A stretch of 64,000 bases of DNA from NCBI RefSeq assembly GCF_030503735.1, contig NZ_CP073096.1, positions 2,294,001 to 2,358,000 on the forward strand, read 5' to 3'. The position numbers and the translations under genes are program-made. Origin of the DNA: Corynebacterium tuberculostearicum. Lineage in GTDB: Bacteria > Actinomycetota > Actinomycetes > Mycobacteriales > Mycobacteriaceae. Positions 37,371 to 46,897 of the stretch are shown here, piece by piece; the first letter of the stretch is position 1; the number at the start of each line of letters is the position of its first letter. The notes beneath the pieces were generated by a model that saw only the letters and a list, made by a program, of their open reading frames with translations, searched no databases and was not told where the DNA came from.

Positions 37371-39494
37371 ATGAGCAACGAGAATCTTTCCGCCCCCGTA
37401 GCCGCCGTCCACCCCGTGACCCGTTCCTTCCACGGCCGCGAGTTCGTGGATAACTATGAGTGGCTGCGCGATAAGGAATCCCAGGAAACCCTGGATTACC
37501 TTAACGCAGAAAATGATTACACCAAGGCGAAGACCGCCCACTTGGATGAGATGACGGAGAATATCTTCCAAGAGATTAAGTCCCGCATCAAGCAGACCGA
37601 TATGTCGGTGCCTTCCCGCCGCGGCGATTACTGGTACTACGGCCGCACCGAGGAGGGCAAGAGTTACGGCTATTCCTGCCGCCTCCCAGTCGAAGAGGGC
37701 TCCGATCCATGGACGGCCCCGGTTATCCCAGAGGAGGGCACGCCGGAAGGCGAGGAGATCATCCTCGACGCCAACGCGCTCGCCGAGGGTAAAGACTTCT
37801 TCGCCCTCGGTGCAGCCTCCATCTCGGATTCCGGACGCTACCTGGCCTATTCCGTGGACTTCGCCGGCGACGAACGCTTTGAGCTCTATATTAAGGACTT
37901 GGAAAGCGGCGCGCTTCTCGACGACCACCTCAAAGGCATTTTCTACGGCGCCACTTGGGCCGGTGATGGCTATATCTTTTACACCACCGTCGACGAGGCA
38001 TGGCGCCCTGATGCCATCTGGCGCCATAAGGTAGGTACCGCACAGTCCGAAGACGTACAGGTATTCAAGGAAGAAGACGAGCACTTCAACGTCGGCATCG
38101 GCAGCGCCCGCTCCGATAAATACCTTTTCCTTGGCGTAAGCTCCAAGGTGACCTCGGAGGTCTGGGTGCTCGAAGAAGACAACCCTGAGGGCGAATTCCG
38201 CTTGCTGTGGCAGCGCGAAGCTGGCGTGGACTACGACGTCGACCACGCCGTCGTTAAGGGCGAGGACTATTGGATTGTTACCCACAATGCCACCGGACCA
38301 AACTTCGAAGTTGGTTATACCAAAGCCACCGATGAGTTGCCCTCCCTGCGCGAGCTGCCCGCCCTTCTACCGCACGAGGAGACCACCCGCATCGAGGGCG
38401 TGGACACGTACCGTGACCACATAGTGGTGGGTTATCGTCGCGGCGGTATTGGCCGCGCCGCAATCATGCGTGTTAACGATGGCTTCAGCGAATTCGAAGA
38501 GCTCAACTTCAACGAAGAACTCTTCACCGTTTCCGTATCCGGTAATCCGGAGTGGGACGCGCCGGTGCTTCGTGTGAACTACGTGTCCTATATTCAGCCT
38601 TCCCAGCTCTTTGACTACCGCGTGGATACCGGCGAGTACTCCCTGCTCAAGGAGCAAGAGGTCCCCGGTGGCTATAACCCGGATGACTACGTGGCGTATC
38701 GCCTGTGGACCACGGCTGCCGACGGCACCGAAATCCCCGTCTCCATTGTCCACCGCGCCGATCTCGACCGCACCCAGCCGAACCCGACCCTGCTCTACGG
38801 CTATGGCTCCTACGAGGTCAGCGTGGACCCGGCTTTCTCCGTTACCCGCCTGTCTCTCATGGATCGCGGCATGATCTTTGCGGTGGCCCATGTGCGCGGA
38901 GGCGGCGAGATGGGCCGTACTTGGTACGACGACGGCAAGATGCTCAATAAGAAAAACACCTTTACCGACTTCATCGATGTCGCCGATGATCTCATCGCTC
39001 GCGGTGTGACCACCGCGGATCAGATGGTGGCCGAGGGTGGTTCTGCTGGTGGAATGCTCATGGGCGCTGTTGCCAATATGGCTCCGGACCGGTTCACCGC
39101 TATCCAGGCCGTCGTGCCGTTCGTGGATCCGCTGACTTCCATCCTCATGCCGGAGCTGCCGCTTACCGTGCCCGAGTGGGAGGAGTGGGGCGACCCGTAC
39201 CACGATCCCGAGGTTTATGACTACATGAAGTCTTATTCGCCGTATGAGAATGTAGAAGCCAAGGATTACCCAGACATCCTGGCGATTACTTCGTTGAACG
39301 ACACCCGCGTGCTTTACGTCGAGCCGGCTAAGTGGATTGCCCAGCTACGGGCGACGGCCACCGGCGGCGAATTCCTGCTCAAGACCGAAATGGTCGCCGG
39401 CCATGGCGGGGTATCCGGGCGTTATGAAAAGTGGCGTCAAAACGCCTTCGAGTATGCGTGGACAATCAATAAGGCCACCGGCTTGGAGAAGTAA
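37371..39494 (+). CDS. ptrB: Oligopeptidase B (S9A prolyl oligopeptidase family)
   Basis: Cytoplasmic serine peptidase cleaving short peptides after basic residues. The N-terminal beta-propeller covers about residues 60-420; the catalytic alpha/beta hydrolase domain has VRGGGEMGRTWYDDGK, the nucleophile in AEGGSAGGMLMG, Asp near SLNDTRV and His in AGHGGVSGRYE. No signal peptide. The 707-residue length fits. Start taken from the leaderless promoter. Basic-residue preference is inferred from the family. Confidence 0.93.
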   Translation: MSNENLSAPVAAVHPVTRSFHGREFVDNYEWLRDKESQETLDYLNAENDYTKAKTAHLDEMTENIFQEIKSRIKQTDMSVPSRRGDYWYYGRTEEGKSYGYSCRLPVEEGSDPWTAPVIPEEGTPEGEEIILDANALAEGKDFFALGAASISDSGRYLAYSVDFAGDERFELYIKDLESGALLDDHLKGIFYGATWAGDGYIFYTTVDEAWRPDAIWRHKVGTAQSEDVQVFKEEDEHFNVGIGSARSDKYLFLGVSSKVTSEVWVLEEDNPEGEFRLLWQREAGVDYDVDHAVVKGEDYWIVTHNATGPNFEVGYTKATDELPSLRELPALLPHEETTRIEGVDTYRDHIVVGYRRGGIGRAAIMRVNDGFSEFEELNFNEELFTVSVSGNPEWDAPVLRVNYVSYIQPSQLFDYRVDTGEYSLLKEQEVPGGYNPDDYVAYRLWTTAADGTEIPVSIVHRADLDRTQPNPTLLYGYGSYEVSVDPAFSVTRLSLMDRGMIFAVAHVRGGGEMGRTWYDDGKMLNKKNTFTDFIDVADDLIARGVTTADQMVAEGGSAGGMLMGAVANMAPDRFTAIQAVVPFVDPLTSILMPELPLTVPEWEEWGDPYHDPEVYDYMKSYSPYENVEAKDYPDILAITSLNDTRVLYVEPAKWIAQLRATATGGEFLLKTEMVAGHGGVSGRYEKWRQNAFEYAWTINKATGLEK

Positions 39495-39537
39495 AACCCA
39501 GATAGGGGCCCAGCGCGCGAATCCTAAATTCCTGTGC

Positions 39538-39543
39538 GATAAT
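39538..39543 (+). promoter_or_regulatory. -10 element of the deacetylase-like gene
   Basis: GATAAT, 7 bases before ATG 39551. Confidence 0.5.
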
Positions 39544-39550
39544 TTTCCTT

Positions 39551-40234
39551 ATGAATGGCCACCTTCTGGTATCTATCTCCAGCATCTTTGATGACACACG
39601 GAAGCAGGCTAGCCGGCTCCTCTCGATCCTCGATCGGGAGGAGATTCCTGTTTCCCTGCTTATTGCCCCGCATATCGACGGCAACTGGCACCTCGCCAAA
39701 GATAAAGACACCAAAAAGTGGCTCCAAGACCAAGCCGATGCCGGCCGCATCCTTATCCTCAACGGCTTCGATAGATCAGTACAGGGCCGTCGCGCAGAAT
39801 TCGCTAACCTCGATTCCCACGAAGCGAAACTTCGCCTCACCGGTGCTACACGTCAGATGGCCAAGATCGGCTTCGAGCCCACCATCTTCGCCCCACCGCG
39901 CTGGCGTATGTCTCCGGGTACCTTGCAGGTATTGCCGCAGTTCAAATTTGAGGTAGCAGCCTCCACCCGCGGCATTTTGCAGATTAATACCGGCAAGTTC
40001 CATCAGGCCCGCAACTTGTCTTTTGGCGAGGGCTTTGGTTCTGCCAAATGGTGGCGCAAGAACATCATCCGCGCCGCCGAGCGCTCTGCCCAGCGTGGCA
40101 ATACTGTTCGCCTGTCGGTTTCTGGCCGCAACCTGGATGACCGCAAGGTCATCCATGACTTCGTCAAGGCCGCTGAACGAGCCATCAACGCCGGTGCTAC
40201 CCCTGCCGATTATGGCGCATTTCTTCCAAACTAA
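39551..40234 (+). CDS. DUF2334-type polysaccharide deacetylase-like protein
   Basis: 227 residues. Pattern of the divergent deacetylase family: LLVSISSIFDDTRKQASRLL at the start of the barrel, VSLLIAPHIDG, ILILNGFDR where related proteins have an H-G-x motif, and FAPPRWRMSPGTLQVL. The usual metal ligand pair (H-G-H or D-D with His) is only partly kept: FDD is present, while ILNGF replaces the expected HGY. Catalysis is therefore uncertain. No signal peptide. Confidence 0.75.
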   Translation: MNGHLLVSISSIFDDTRKQASRLLSILDREEIPVSLLIAPHIDGNWHLAKDKDTKKWLQDQADAGRILILNGFDRSVQGRRAEFANLDSHEAKLRLTGATRQMAKIGFEPTIFAPPRWRMSPGTLQVLPQFKFEVAASTRGILQINTGKFHQARNLSFGEGFGSAKWWRKNIIRAAERSAQRGNTVRLSVSGRNLDDRKVIHDFVKAAERAINAGATPADYGAFLPN

Positions 40235-40240
40235 TCTGAG

Positions 40241-40274
40241 CCTCCCTCATTAAACGGCAGTATTTAGAGGGAGG
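40241..40274 (+). terminator. Hairpin after the deacetylase-like gene
   Basis: CCTCCCTC (40241-40248) pairs with GAGGGAGG (40267-40274), followed by ATTCCCTTT; 18-base loop. Confidence 0.55.
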
Positions 40275-40294
40275 ATTCCCTTTGGACATGCCGT

Positions 40295-40370
40295 TTTCAC
40301 GACTTTCGTCCATCTAAACCACCAAAACCGTCGACGGAAATGGGATTTTAGATGGACGAAAATCGTGAAA
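40295..40370. repeat. Long inverted repeat, 24-nt arms (23 of 24 paired)
   Basis: Left arm 40295-40318 (TTTCACGACTTTCGTC then CATCTAAA) and right arm 40347-40370 differ at one base. The 28-base loop holds the perfect palindrome CCGTCGACGG (40329-40338). Intergenic, between convergent genes that each have their own terminator, so it is not needed as one. Confidence 0.85.
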
Positions 40371-40383
40371 TAGCAAAATTAAG

Positions 40384-40422
40384 ACCCCGTTCGCTCCGGA
40401 CTGATCCAAAGCGAACGGGGCC
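40384..40422 (-). terminator. Terminator of the secreted nuclease gene
   Basis: CCCCGTTCGCT pairs with AGCGAACGGGG; on the minus strand the stem is followed by TCTTAATTTT. Confidence 0.8.
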
Positions 40423-40437
40423 AGGGTAGGTGGGCGT

Positions 40438-43161
40438 TTAGCGCTGCAGGCTAGTGATGAAGTTCTTTACTTCCTTCGGCAGAATGGCCCAGATTGGGGC
40501 CGGGATGGCCTTTTGAAGGTTGCCGGTTACAGCGAGGAAACCGGGGATAGCGACGAGGCCGGCGATGGCCGCGATGGCAGCAGCGACACCGGCACCGACG
40601 GAGCTAGTGCTGGAGCTAGAGCCAGAGCCGGTGCCAGGCTTACCTGGCTCATCGGAAGGCTCGTCCGCAGGATCGTCTGGCTCGCCGGCGGAGTCGTCCG
40701 CGCCGAGGGTGAAGCCGACCTTGACCGGATCGTGGTCGGAGGCGCGGAACGGGGAATCATCGTAGAAGTCCACCATGTTGTAATTGCGGCGAGAGTACTC
40801 GAAGGCGACGGGTTCATCGGCATTGATGTTCCAGACTTGGGCGTCGTCAAGCGTGCCGGTGGCAACCTTATTAGCCAGCACGTGGTCGAGGGTGCCGAGC
40901 AGACCGGAGAACTGGTAGGAGGGGTCAGCCTCGTACTTTTCGGCGGGGACAGTGAAGCCGTCGTTGCGGAAGACATCGAGCGCGGTCTCGTGGGTGTAGG
41001 TATTGAAATCACCCAGGGCGAAAAGCGGTTTATCCTTCCAGTCTTCCTGCTTCTTCAGGGCATCGAGTACGGCCTGCGCCTGTGCGTTGCGAACGTTCGG
41101 GTTATTGCCCTGGCCGTCGCCGGAATCGGCGTCGCCCTTGGCCACCGAGCCCTTGGACTTGAAGTGGTTGGCCACGGCAACGAAGGACTCCTCGCCCTCC
41201 TTTAGCGGCTGGAACTCTTGGGCGAGTGGCTCGCGGGCGGTGCCGGTGAAGCGATCGTCTTGGAAGATGCGGGATTCGCCGACGGGCTTGACCACATCCT
41301 TGTGATAGATGAACGCGGTGCGGATGACGTCCGGGGAGTCCGGTACGGCGTCCTCGGAAGGAGAGGGGACGAAGGCCCACTTGTCGGAGCCGGCGGCCTC
41401 GTTGAGCTTTTCCGTCAGGCGCTTGAGCGCCTTGTCGCGTTCGGCGAAGTCACCGGTGACGGCGTAGCCATCTTCGATTTCGGAAAGGCCGATGACATCG
41501 GCATCGAGGCCGTTGATGGCGGCAACGATCTTGCGCTCCTGGTCTTCCAGGGCCGACTGGGTATAGGCGCCGCGTGTCTTGCCGCGGTTGACGGTGACCT
41601 TATTGCCTTCGCGGTCGGTGTAGGCGCTGCCGCCGAATTCCTCACCCAGGGAGGTGAAGTAGTTCAGCACGTTGAAGGCGCCGATGGTGTACTCGCCTTT
41701 GACGTCATCGATGGCGTGTAGCTCGGCCTCGCGGGAGTCCTCCCAAGAGATGGGCAGGTCTGCGCCCTTGGTGTTGCCGGTGACTGGGGTGGTGGGTTGG
41801 AAGCGCCACTGCTCATGAGAGAAGCCCACGATGACGGGGTGCTGGAAAGTCACGGTATCGGTGGTGCGCAGGGATTTGATGGTTTGGGCATCATCCTGGG
41901 CGATGTACGGCAGCGGGGTATTCTGGTCGGTCTTGAGATAGTCGCGGGTGCGGCCATCATCCAGGGTGACCAGCTTATCGGCGTTGTCCTTGGTCAGCTT
42001 CTGAATATCGGAGTTGGGATCCGTGGAGGGCGAGAAGATATCGGAAGGCTGACGGAGGGCTTCCTTGCCGGGGGCGAGTCCGACCTCGCCGTACTGGTTG
42101 AGCGAGTAGTTATTGGTCACGGTGTGCTCGCCGGGCTGGATGAGCATGTGCTCGAAGGGCTCGCGGGCCTCGTTGCCATCGGGAAGCTGATCCACCTTGA
42201 GTGGGGTGACCTTCTCCAGCGGGGTTTCGAGCTGCGTGACCGTGGAGGCGGTGAGCTGGGTGGAGCCATAGAACTCGGAGACCTTGCCGGTGACCTCGAC
42301 GGAATCCTCAAGGGCCGGGTACTGGTCGGCCGGCTTATCGCCCATGTAGACAAAGATGGCCTGGGAGGCGTCGGTGGACTCGTCGCCGGTGCCACCAGTC
42401 TGGATGGTAAAGCCATTGAGTCCGCCTTCGGTCCACACGCCGGTGACGACGCCCTCGGTGGCAACGGTCTGGCCCTTGAGCGGGGATTCGGCGCCGGTGC
42501 CCTGGATATCCGCGATGGCGGTGATTCCCTCGGGAGCAGGTTGCTCGGGCTCGGCCGGATTCTCAGGCTGCGGGGCAGGGGCCTCGTTACCGGTGTTGGT
42601 TGGGGTGGGTTCGCCGATAGTGAAGTCGGCGGCGTTGTCATCGGTATCGGCGCCCTCGGCGTCGCGGGAGGCGGACTTGGCATTGGACAGGCCCGCGGCG
42701 GCGGTGCCTTCCTTGATGGAGGCGGCGCCGTAGCCGATGGCATCGATGAGGGTACCGGTGGCGTCGGCAAGCTGCACGGAGCCCTTGGAGCCGGACATGT
42801 TGAGGCTGCCCTCGGCGTCTGGGGCAGGCAGGGCATCGCCCGCGCCATTGCCGGCCGCGCCCTGCACCAGGAAGTGGCCGTGCGGGGCAATGGTGCCGGA
42901 AAGCTCCACCTTGCCCCCGGTATTGCCGGAGGCGGAGAAATACTCCACGGTGTAGCCGGTCAGGTCAATCGGGACATCGGTGGGGTTATAGAGCTCGATG
43001 AAGTCATGGGTGAAGGCAGCGCCCTTATTGCCGCCTCCTCCGTAGACTTCGGAGATGACGGCAGCGGAGCCATCGATTGCGGCCGTGGCAGTAGGCACGG
43101 CAAGGGCAGCAGAGGACAAAGCGGTGGCAAGTGCCAGCGCACCCAAGCGACGAGAAGACAT
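40438..43161 (-). CDS. Secreted, membrane-anchored endonuclease (LTD plus EEP domains)
   Basis: 907 residues. Signal peptide (SSRRLGALALATALSSAALA), lamin-tail-like domain at about 30-150 (VISEVYGGGGNKGAAFTHDF, FIELYNPTD), an OB/YhcR-type region (about 215-320), and an endonuclease/exonuclease/phosphatase domain at about 540-830 with IGAFNVLNYF, VIGLSEIED, VANHFKSKG, ALGDFNTY and ASDHDPV. An Asp/Glu/Pro/Ser-rich linker and a C-terminal membrane helix anchor it. Similar to ExeM/NucH extracellular nucleases that scavenge phosphate from DNA. ATG 43161 has AAGG 8 bases upstream. PHO-box-like repeats lie at 43251-43272. Confidence 0.92.
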   Translation of the reverse strand: MSSRRLGALALATALSSAALAVPTATAAIDGSAAVISEVYGGGGNKGAAFTHDFIELYNPTDVPIDLTGYTVEYFSASGNTGGKVELSGTIAPHGHFLVQGAAGNGAGDALPAPDAEGSLNMSGSKGSVQLADATGTLIDAIGYGAASIKEGTAAAGLSNAKSASRDAEGADTDDNAADFTIGEPTPTNTGNEAPAPQPENPAEPEQPAPEGITAIADIQGTGAESPLKGQTVATEGVVTGVWTEGGLNGFTIQTGGTGDESTDASQAIFVYMGDKPADQYPALEDSVEVTGKVSEFYGSTQLTASTVTQLETPLEKVTPLKVDQLPDGNEAREPFEHMLIQPGEHTVTNNYSLNQYGEVGLAPGKEALRQPSDIFSPSTDPNSDIQKLTKDNADKLVTLDDGRTRDYLKTDQNTPLPYIAQDDAQTIKSLRTTDTVTFQHPVIVGFSHEQWRFQPTTPVTGNTKGADLPISWEDSREAELHAIDDVKGEYTIGAFNVLNYFTSLGEEFGGSAYTDREGNKVTVNRGKTRGAYTQSALEDQERKIVAAINGLDADVIGLSEIEDGYAVTGDFAERDKALKRLTEKLNEAAGSDKWAFVPSPSEDAVPDSPDVIRTAFIYHKDVVKPVGESRIFQDDRFTGTAREPLAQEFQPLKEGEESFVAVANHFKSKGSVAKGDADSGDGQGNNPNVRNAQAQAVLDALKKQEDWKDKPLFALGDFNTYTHETALDVFRNDGFTVPAEKYEADPSYQFSGLLGTLDHVLANKVATGTLDDAQVWNINADEPVAFEYSRRNYNMVDFYDDSPFRASDHDPVKVGFTLGADDSAGEPDDPADEPSDEPGKPGTGSGSSSSTSSVGAGVAAAIAAIAGLVAIPGFLAVTGNLQKAIPAPIWAILPKEVKNFITSLQR

Positions 43162-43250
43162 AGATTCAACCTTAAAAAGAGAGGGCAGTTGCTTGCCCTT
43201 TAGTTGTAGGACACTCTGCGCAGCGGTGGGCTGTGCCGTGTCTGCATGAG

Positions 43251-43272
43251 CTCGGGTGAGCTGCGGATGAAA
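43251..43272 (-). promoter_or_regulatory. Candidate PHO box upstream of the nuclease gene
   Basis: On the minus strand two abutting 11-mers, TTTCATCCGCA and GCTCACCCGAG, each match 9 of 11 positions of the actinobacterial PHO-box unit GTTCAYYYRSG (recalled from Streptomyces PhoP). It lies about 90 bases before the start. Confidence 0.5.
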
Positions 43273-43437
43273 TCTAAAAGCCGCCAAGAATTTCCCCAAG
43301 CGTTGGCGGCGGTTCATACGGAGTTTTCTTTACTGGGGTGAAACCCGCACTGCGGGGGTGAGTCTAGGTAAAAGGCGGGGGTGCCAACTAAACTAAGCCG
43401 CGCAGACCAAAGCCCCATACAGTAAGGCAAATATTTC

Positions 43438-43680
43438 ATGGCTCGTGTAGTTGTCAATGTCATGCCCAAGGCGGAGATTCTGGATCCGCAGGGCCAAGCC
43501 GTCGTCCGCGCGCTGGGTCGCATCGGGGTATCCGGTGTGAGCGATGTGCGCCAGGGAAAGCGCTTCGAAATCGAGGTCGATGACTCCGTCACCGCAGATG
43601 ACCTAGATAAGGTGGCCGCCACGCTGCTGGCCAATACCGTCATCGAGGACTACGAGGTTGTTGGGCTGGAGGTCAATTAG
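43438..43680 (+). CDS. purS: FGAM synthase subunit PurS
   Basis: Small 80-residue subunit that bridges PurQ and PurL in the three-part formylglycinamidine synthase. MARVVVNVMPKAEILDPQG and GVSDVRQGKRFEIEV are characteristic. Its stop abuts the purQ GTG. An AAGG ribosome site and TACAGT (43419-43424) precede it, giving a short leader. Confidence 0.97.
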   Translation: MARVVVNVMPKAEILDPQGQAVVRALGRIGVSGVSDVRQGKRFEIEVDDSVTADDLDKVAATLLANTVIEDYEVVGLEVN

Positions 43681-44364
43681 GTGACCGCCACAATCGGAGT
43701 AATCACTTTCCCCGGAACCCTGGATGATGTGGATGCCGCTCGCGCAGCCCGCACCGCCGGCGCAGAGGTGAAAAACCTTTGGCACGCAGATACCGATCTG
43801 CACGGCGTGGATGCGGTAGTAGTGCCGGGCGGTTTTTCTTATGGTGACTACCTGCGCTCGGGCGCGATTTCCGCGCTCGCGCCGGTGATGCAGTCCGTTA
43901 TCGATCGTGCGAAGCAGGGCATGCCGGTGCTCGGCATCTGCAATGGCTTCCAGATCCTTACTGAGGCGGGCCTGCTGCCAGGCGCGCTGACCCGCAATAA
44001 GGGACTGCACTTCCACTGCACCGATACCTACCTCGAGGTGGGCAATTCCACCACCGCATGGACCAGCGAGTTTGAGCAGGGCCAGAAGATCCTGGTGCCG
44101 GCCAAGCACGGCGAGGGCCGCTTCCAGGCTGGTGATGATGATATCGCCCGCATCGAGGGCGAGGGCCGCGTGGTCTTCCGCTATACCGATAATTACAACG
44201 GTTCCGTCAACGGCATTGCCGGTGTGAGCGATGAGTCCGGCCGCATCGTCGGCCTTATGCCGCACCCCGAGCACGCCATTGACACGCTAACCGGCCCATC
44301 CACCGACGGACTGGGACTTTTCGTATCCGCCATCAAGGCCGTCGCCCAGGCGCCGGCGGTTTAA
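43681..44364 (+). CDS. purQ: FGAM synthase glutaminase subunit PurQ
   Basis: Class I glutamine amidotransferase delivering ammonia to PurL. Nucleophile Cys87 in GICNGFQIL, catalytic His/Glu in MPHPEHA, and the [13 protein letters not shown] loop. 227 residues, GTG start directly after the purS stop. Confidence 0.97.
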   Translation: MTATIGVITFPGTLDDVDAARAARTAGAEVKNLWHADTDLHGVDAVVVPGGFSYGDYLRSGAISALAPVMQSVIDRAKQGMPVLGICNGFQILTEAGLLPGALTRNKGLHFHCTDTYLEVGNSTTAWTSEFEQGQKILVPAKHGEGRFQAGDDDIARIEGEGRVVFRYTDNYNGSVNGIAGVSDESGRIVGLMPHPEHAIDTLTGPSTDGLGLFVSAIKAVAQAPAV

Positions 44365-44377
44365 GGAGGCCACTTTT

Positions 44378-46687
44378 ATGACCGTTCATAATGACACCGT
44401 AGAAAAGGCGCAGTCCACCCCGGACGAGCAGCAGCCCTACGCGGAACTCGGCCTGAAGGACGACGAGTACCAGCGCATCCACGATATCCTAGGCCGTCGC
44501 CCCACCGATGCGGAGCTGACCATGTACTCCGTCATGTGGTCCGAGCACTGCTCCTATAAGTCTTCCAAGACGCACCTGCGTTACTTTGGTGAGACCATGA
44601 CCGAGGAGATGGGGGAGAAGATCCTCGCCGGCATCGGTGAGAACGCCGGCGTGGTGGATATCGGAGACGGCAACGCGGTGACCTTCCGCGTGGAGTCCCA
44701 CAACCACCCCTCCTACGTGGAGCCTTACCAGGGTGCGGCCACCGGCGTGGGCGGCATCGTCCGCGACATTATGGCCATGGGCGCTCGCCCGATTGCCGTG
44801 ATGGACCAGCTGCGCTTTGGGCCTGCCGACGCCCCCGATACCAAGCGCGTCCTTCCCGGCGTGGTCTCCGGCGTGGGTGGCTACGGCAACTCCCTGGGCC
44901 TGCCCAATATTGGTGGCGAAACCGTCTTTGATGAGACCTATGCCGGTAACCCGCTGGTCAATGCGCTGTGTGTGGGCACCCTCAAGGTCGATGACCTCAA
45001 GCTGGCCTTTGCATCTGGCAAGGGCAATAAGGTCATGCTCTTCGGCTCCCGCACCGGTTTGGATGGCATCGGCGGCGTGTCCGTGCTGGCCTCCGATACC
45101 TTCGAGGACGGCGCCGAGCGCAAGCTGCCGGCCGTGCAGGTGGGCGACCCCTTCGCAGAGAAGGTCCTCATCGAGTGCTGCCTGGACCTCTACCACGCTG
45201 GCGTGGTCGTAGGAATCCAGGACTTGGGCGGCGCGGGTCTGGCCTGCGCCACCTCCGAGCTGGCTGCCTCCGGCGATGGCGGCATGGAGGTCAACCTCGA
45301 TAACGTGCCGCTGCGCGCGCAGAATATGACCGCGGCCGAGATCCTCGCCTCCGAGTCCCAAGAGCGCATGTGTGCCGTTGTGGCTCCGGAAAACGTGGCG
45401 AAGTTCCGCGAAATCTGCGAGCACTGGGACGTCACCTGTGCTGAGATTGGCGAGGTCACCGAGGGCAACCACCTGGTCATCCGCCACCAGGGCGAGGTCG
45501 TCGTGGATGCCCCGGCCGGCACCATTGCGGATGAGGCTCCGGAGTACGACCGCCCGTATGCCCGCCCGGAGTGGCAGGATGAGCTGCAGAAGTACCAGGG
45601 CACCGACAAGCGCGGCCTGGTTGAGTCCCTGCAGAAGCTCGTGTCCTCCCCGGCGCTGTGCTCGCGCGATTTCATCATGAACCAGTATGACCGCTACGTG
45701 CGCGGCAATACCGTCCAGTCCCACCATGCGGATGCCGGCGTCCTGCGCATCGATGAGGAGACCGGCCGTGGCGTGGCCGTTTCTGCCGATGCTTCCGGCC
45801 GCTACACCAAGCTGGATCCGAACATGGGCGCCCGCCTCGCGCTGGCTGAGGCCTACCGCAACGTCGCCGTCACCGGCGCCAAGCCCGTCGCGATTACCAA
45901 CTGCCTGAACTACGGCTCCCCGGAAAACCCCGACGTGATGTGGCAATTCCGCGAGTCTGTGCATGGGCTTGCCGACGCCGCCGTGGAGCTGTCCATCCCC
46001 GTTTCCGGCGGCAACGTCTCCTTCTACAACCAGACCGGCGAGGAGCCGATCCTGCCTACCCCGGTGGTGGGCGTGCTGGGCGTCATCGATGACGTGCACA
46101 AGGCCATCGGCAACGAGCTCGGCACCGTAGACGAAAAGGAAGTTCTCATCGCCCTAGGTGAGACCAAGGACGAATTCGGCGGTTCCATCTGGCAGCAGGT
46201 GAGCGCCGATACCTCCGAGGCTTCCTCCCTCAACGGCCTGCCGCCACAGGTAGAGATGGCCAACGAGAAGCGCCTGGCTGAGTTCTTCCACGGCAATGAG
46301 CTGCTCACCGCGGCGCACGATATCTCCGAGGGTGGCCTTGCCGTCACCGCCTTTGAGATGGCTAAGCGCGCCGGTGCGACTGCCGACGGCGCCGGCCTCG
46401 GCCTCAACCTGGACCTCACCGCAGTCCACGAGGACGAGTTCGTCGCCGCCTTCTCCGAGTCCGCCTCCCGCGTGCTCGTGGCCACCACCGCTGATCGCAC
46501 CGATCAGGTGCTTGCCCGCGCCGGCGAGCTGGGCATCCCAGCCGCCATCGTGGGTGAGACTACCGAAACCGGCGCACTCACCCTCGGCGGCGAGTCCGTC
46601 GCCATCTCCCAGTTGGTCGCCGCCTGGTCCGCCACCCTGCCGGACCTCTTCGACCACGCTGTGGGCGCTAACTCTGTAGTGGAGTAA
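44378..46687 (+). CDS. purL: FGAM synthase large subunit PurL
   Basis: ATP-dependent amidation of FGAR to FGAM. 769-residue small-type Pur[33 protein letters not shown], two AIRS-like halves, the second with [11 protein letters not shown] and [17 protein letters not shown] 8 bases before ATG 44378; 13 bases after purQ. Confidence 0.97.
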   Translation: MTVHNDTVEKAQSTPDEQQPYAELGLKDDEYQRIHDILGRRPTDAELTMYSVMWSEHCSYKSSKTHLRYFGETMTEEMGEKILAGIGENAGVVDIGDGNAVTFRVESHNHPSYVEPYQGAATGVGGIVRDIMAMGARPIAVMDQLRFGPADAPDTKRVLPGVVSGVGGYGNSLGLPNIGGETVFDETYAGNPLVNALCVGTLKVDDLKLAFASGKGNKVMLFGSRTGLDGIGGVSVLASDTFEDGAERKLPAVQVGDPFAEKVLIECCLDLYHAGVVVGIQDLGGAGLACATSELAASGDGGMEVNLDNVPLRAQNMTAAEILASESQERMCAVVAPENVAKFREICEHWDVTCAEIGEVTEGNHLVIRHQGEVVVDAPAGTIADEAPEYDRPYARPEWQDELQKYQGTDKRGLVESLQKLVSSPALCSRDFIMNQYDRYVRGNTVQSHHADAGVLRIDEETGRGVAVSADASGRYTKLDPNMGARLALAEAYRNVAVTGAKPVAITNCLNYGSPENPDVMWQFRESVHGLADAAVELSIPVSGGNVSFYNQTGEEPILPTPVVGVLGVIDDVHKAIGNELGTVDEKEVLIALGETKDEFGGSIWQQVSADTSEASSLNGLPPQVEMANEKRLAEFFHGNELLTAAHDISEGGLAVTAFEMAKRAGATADGAGLGLNLDLTAVHEDEFVAAFSESASRVLVATTADRTDQVLARAGELGIPAAIVGETTETGALTLGGESVAISQLVAAWSATLPDLFDHAVGANSVVE

Positions 46688-46726
46688 GCCGCTTCGCAGT
46701 CCCGCAGCTCTACGACGCGGCCACGC

Positions 46727-46754
46727 GAAAAGTCCAGCCAAAGCTGGGCTTTTC
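46727..46754 (+). terminator. Terminator of purSQL
   Basis: GAAAAGTCCAGC (46727-46738) and GCTGGGCTTTTC (46743-46754), a 12-bp stem with one mismatch and CAAA loop, then TTGTTTTG. Confidence 0.85.
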
Positions 46755-46845
46755 TTGTTTTGCTCCATTAAACTACCGGTGCAACCGCAGTATTCGTCGA
46801 GAGCTATGTAGAAGGTCCTTGAAAGGCGATCGTCTGCGCCCGTAC

Positions 46846-46863
46846 ACTTACGGTATCGTAAGT
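46846..46863. promoter_or_regulatory. Inverted repeat upstream of hemolysin III-type gene
   Basis: ACTTACG-GTAT-CGTAAGT, perfect 7-bp arms, 35 bases before the GTG. Likely an operator or promoter-overlapping site. Confidence 0.4.
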
Positions 46864-46897
46864 ATCCGTTGTGAGGTAGCAGAAGGGACGCGCCGCC

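Noticed and set aside
41797..43203. 468-codon ORF antisense to the nuclease
   Set aside because: Gly/Val/Leu-rich shadow of a gene with clear signal peptide and catalytic motifs on the other strand.
44489..46099. 536-codon ORF antisense to purL
   Set aside because: Shadow of the conserved PurL frame; His/Val/Gly-rich translation typical of antisense high-GC frames.
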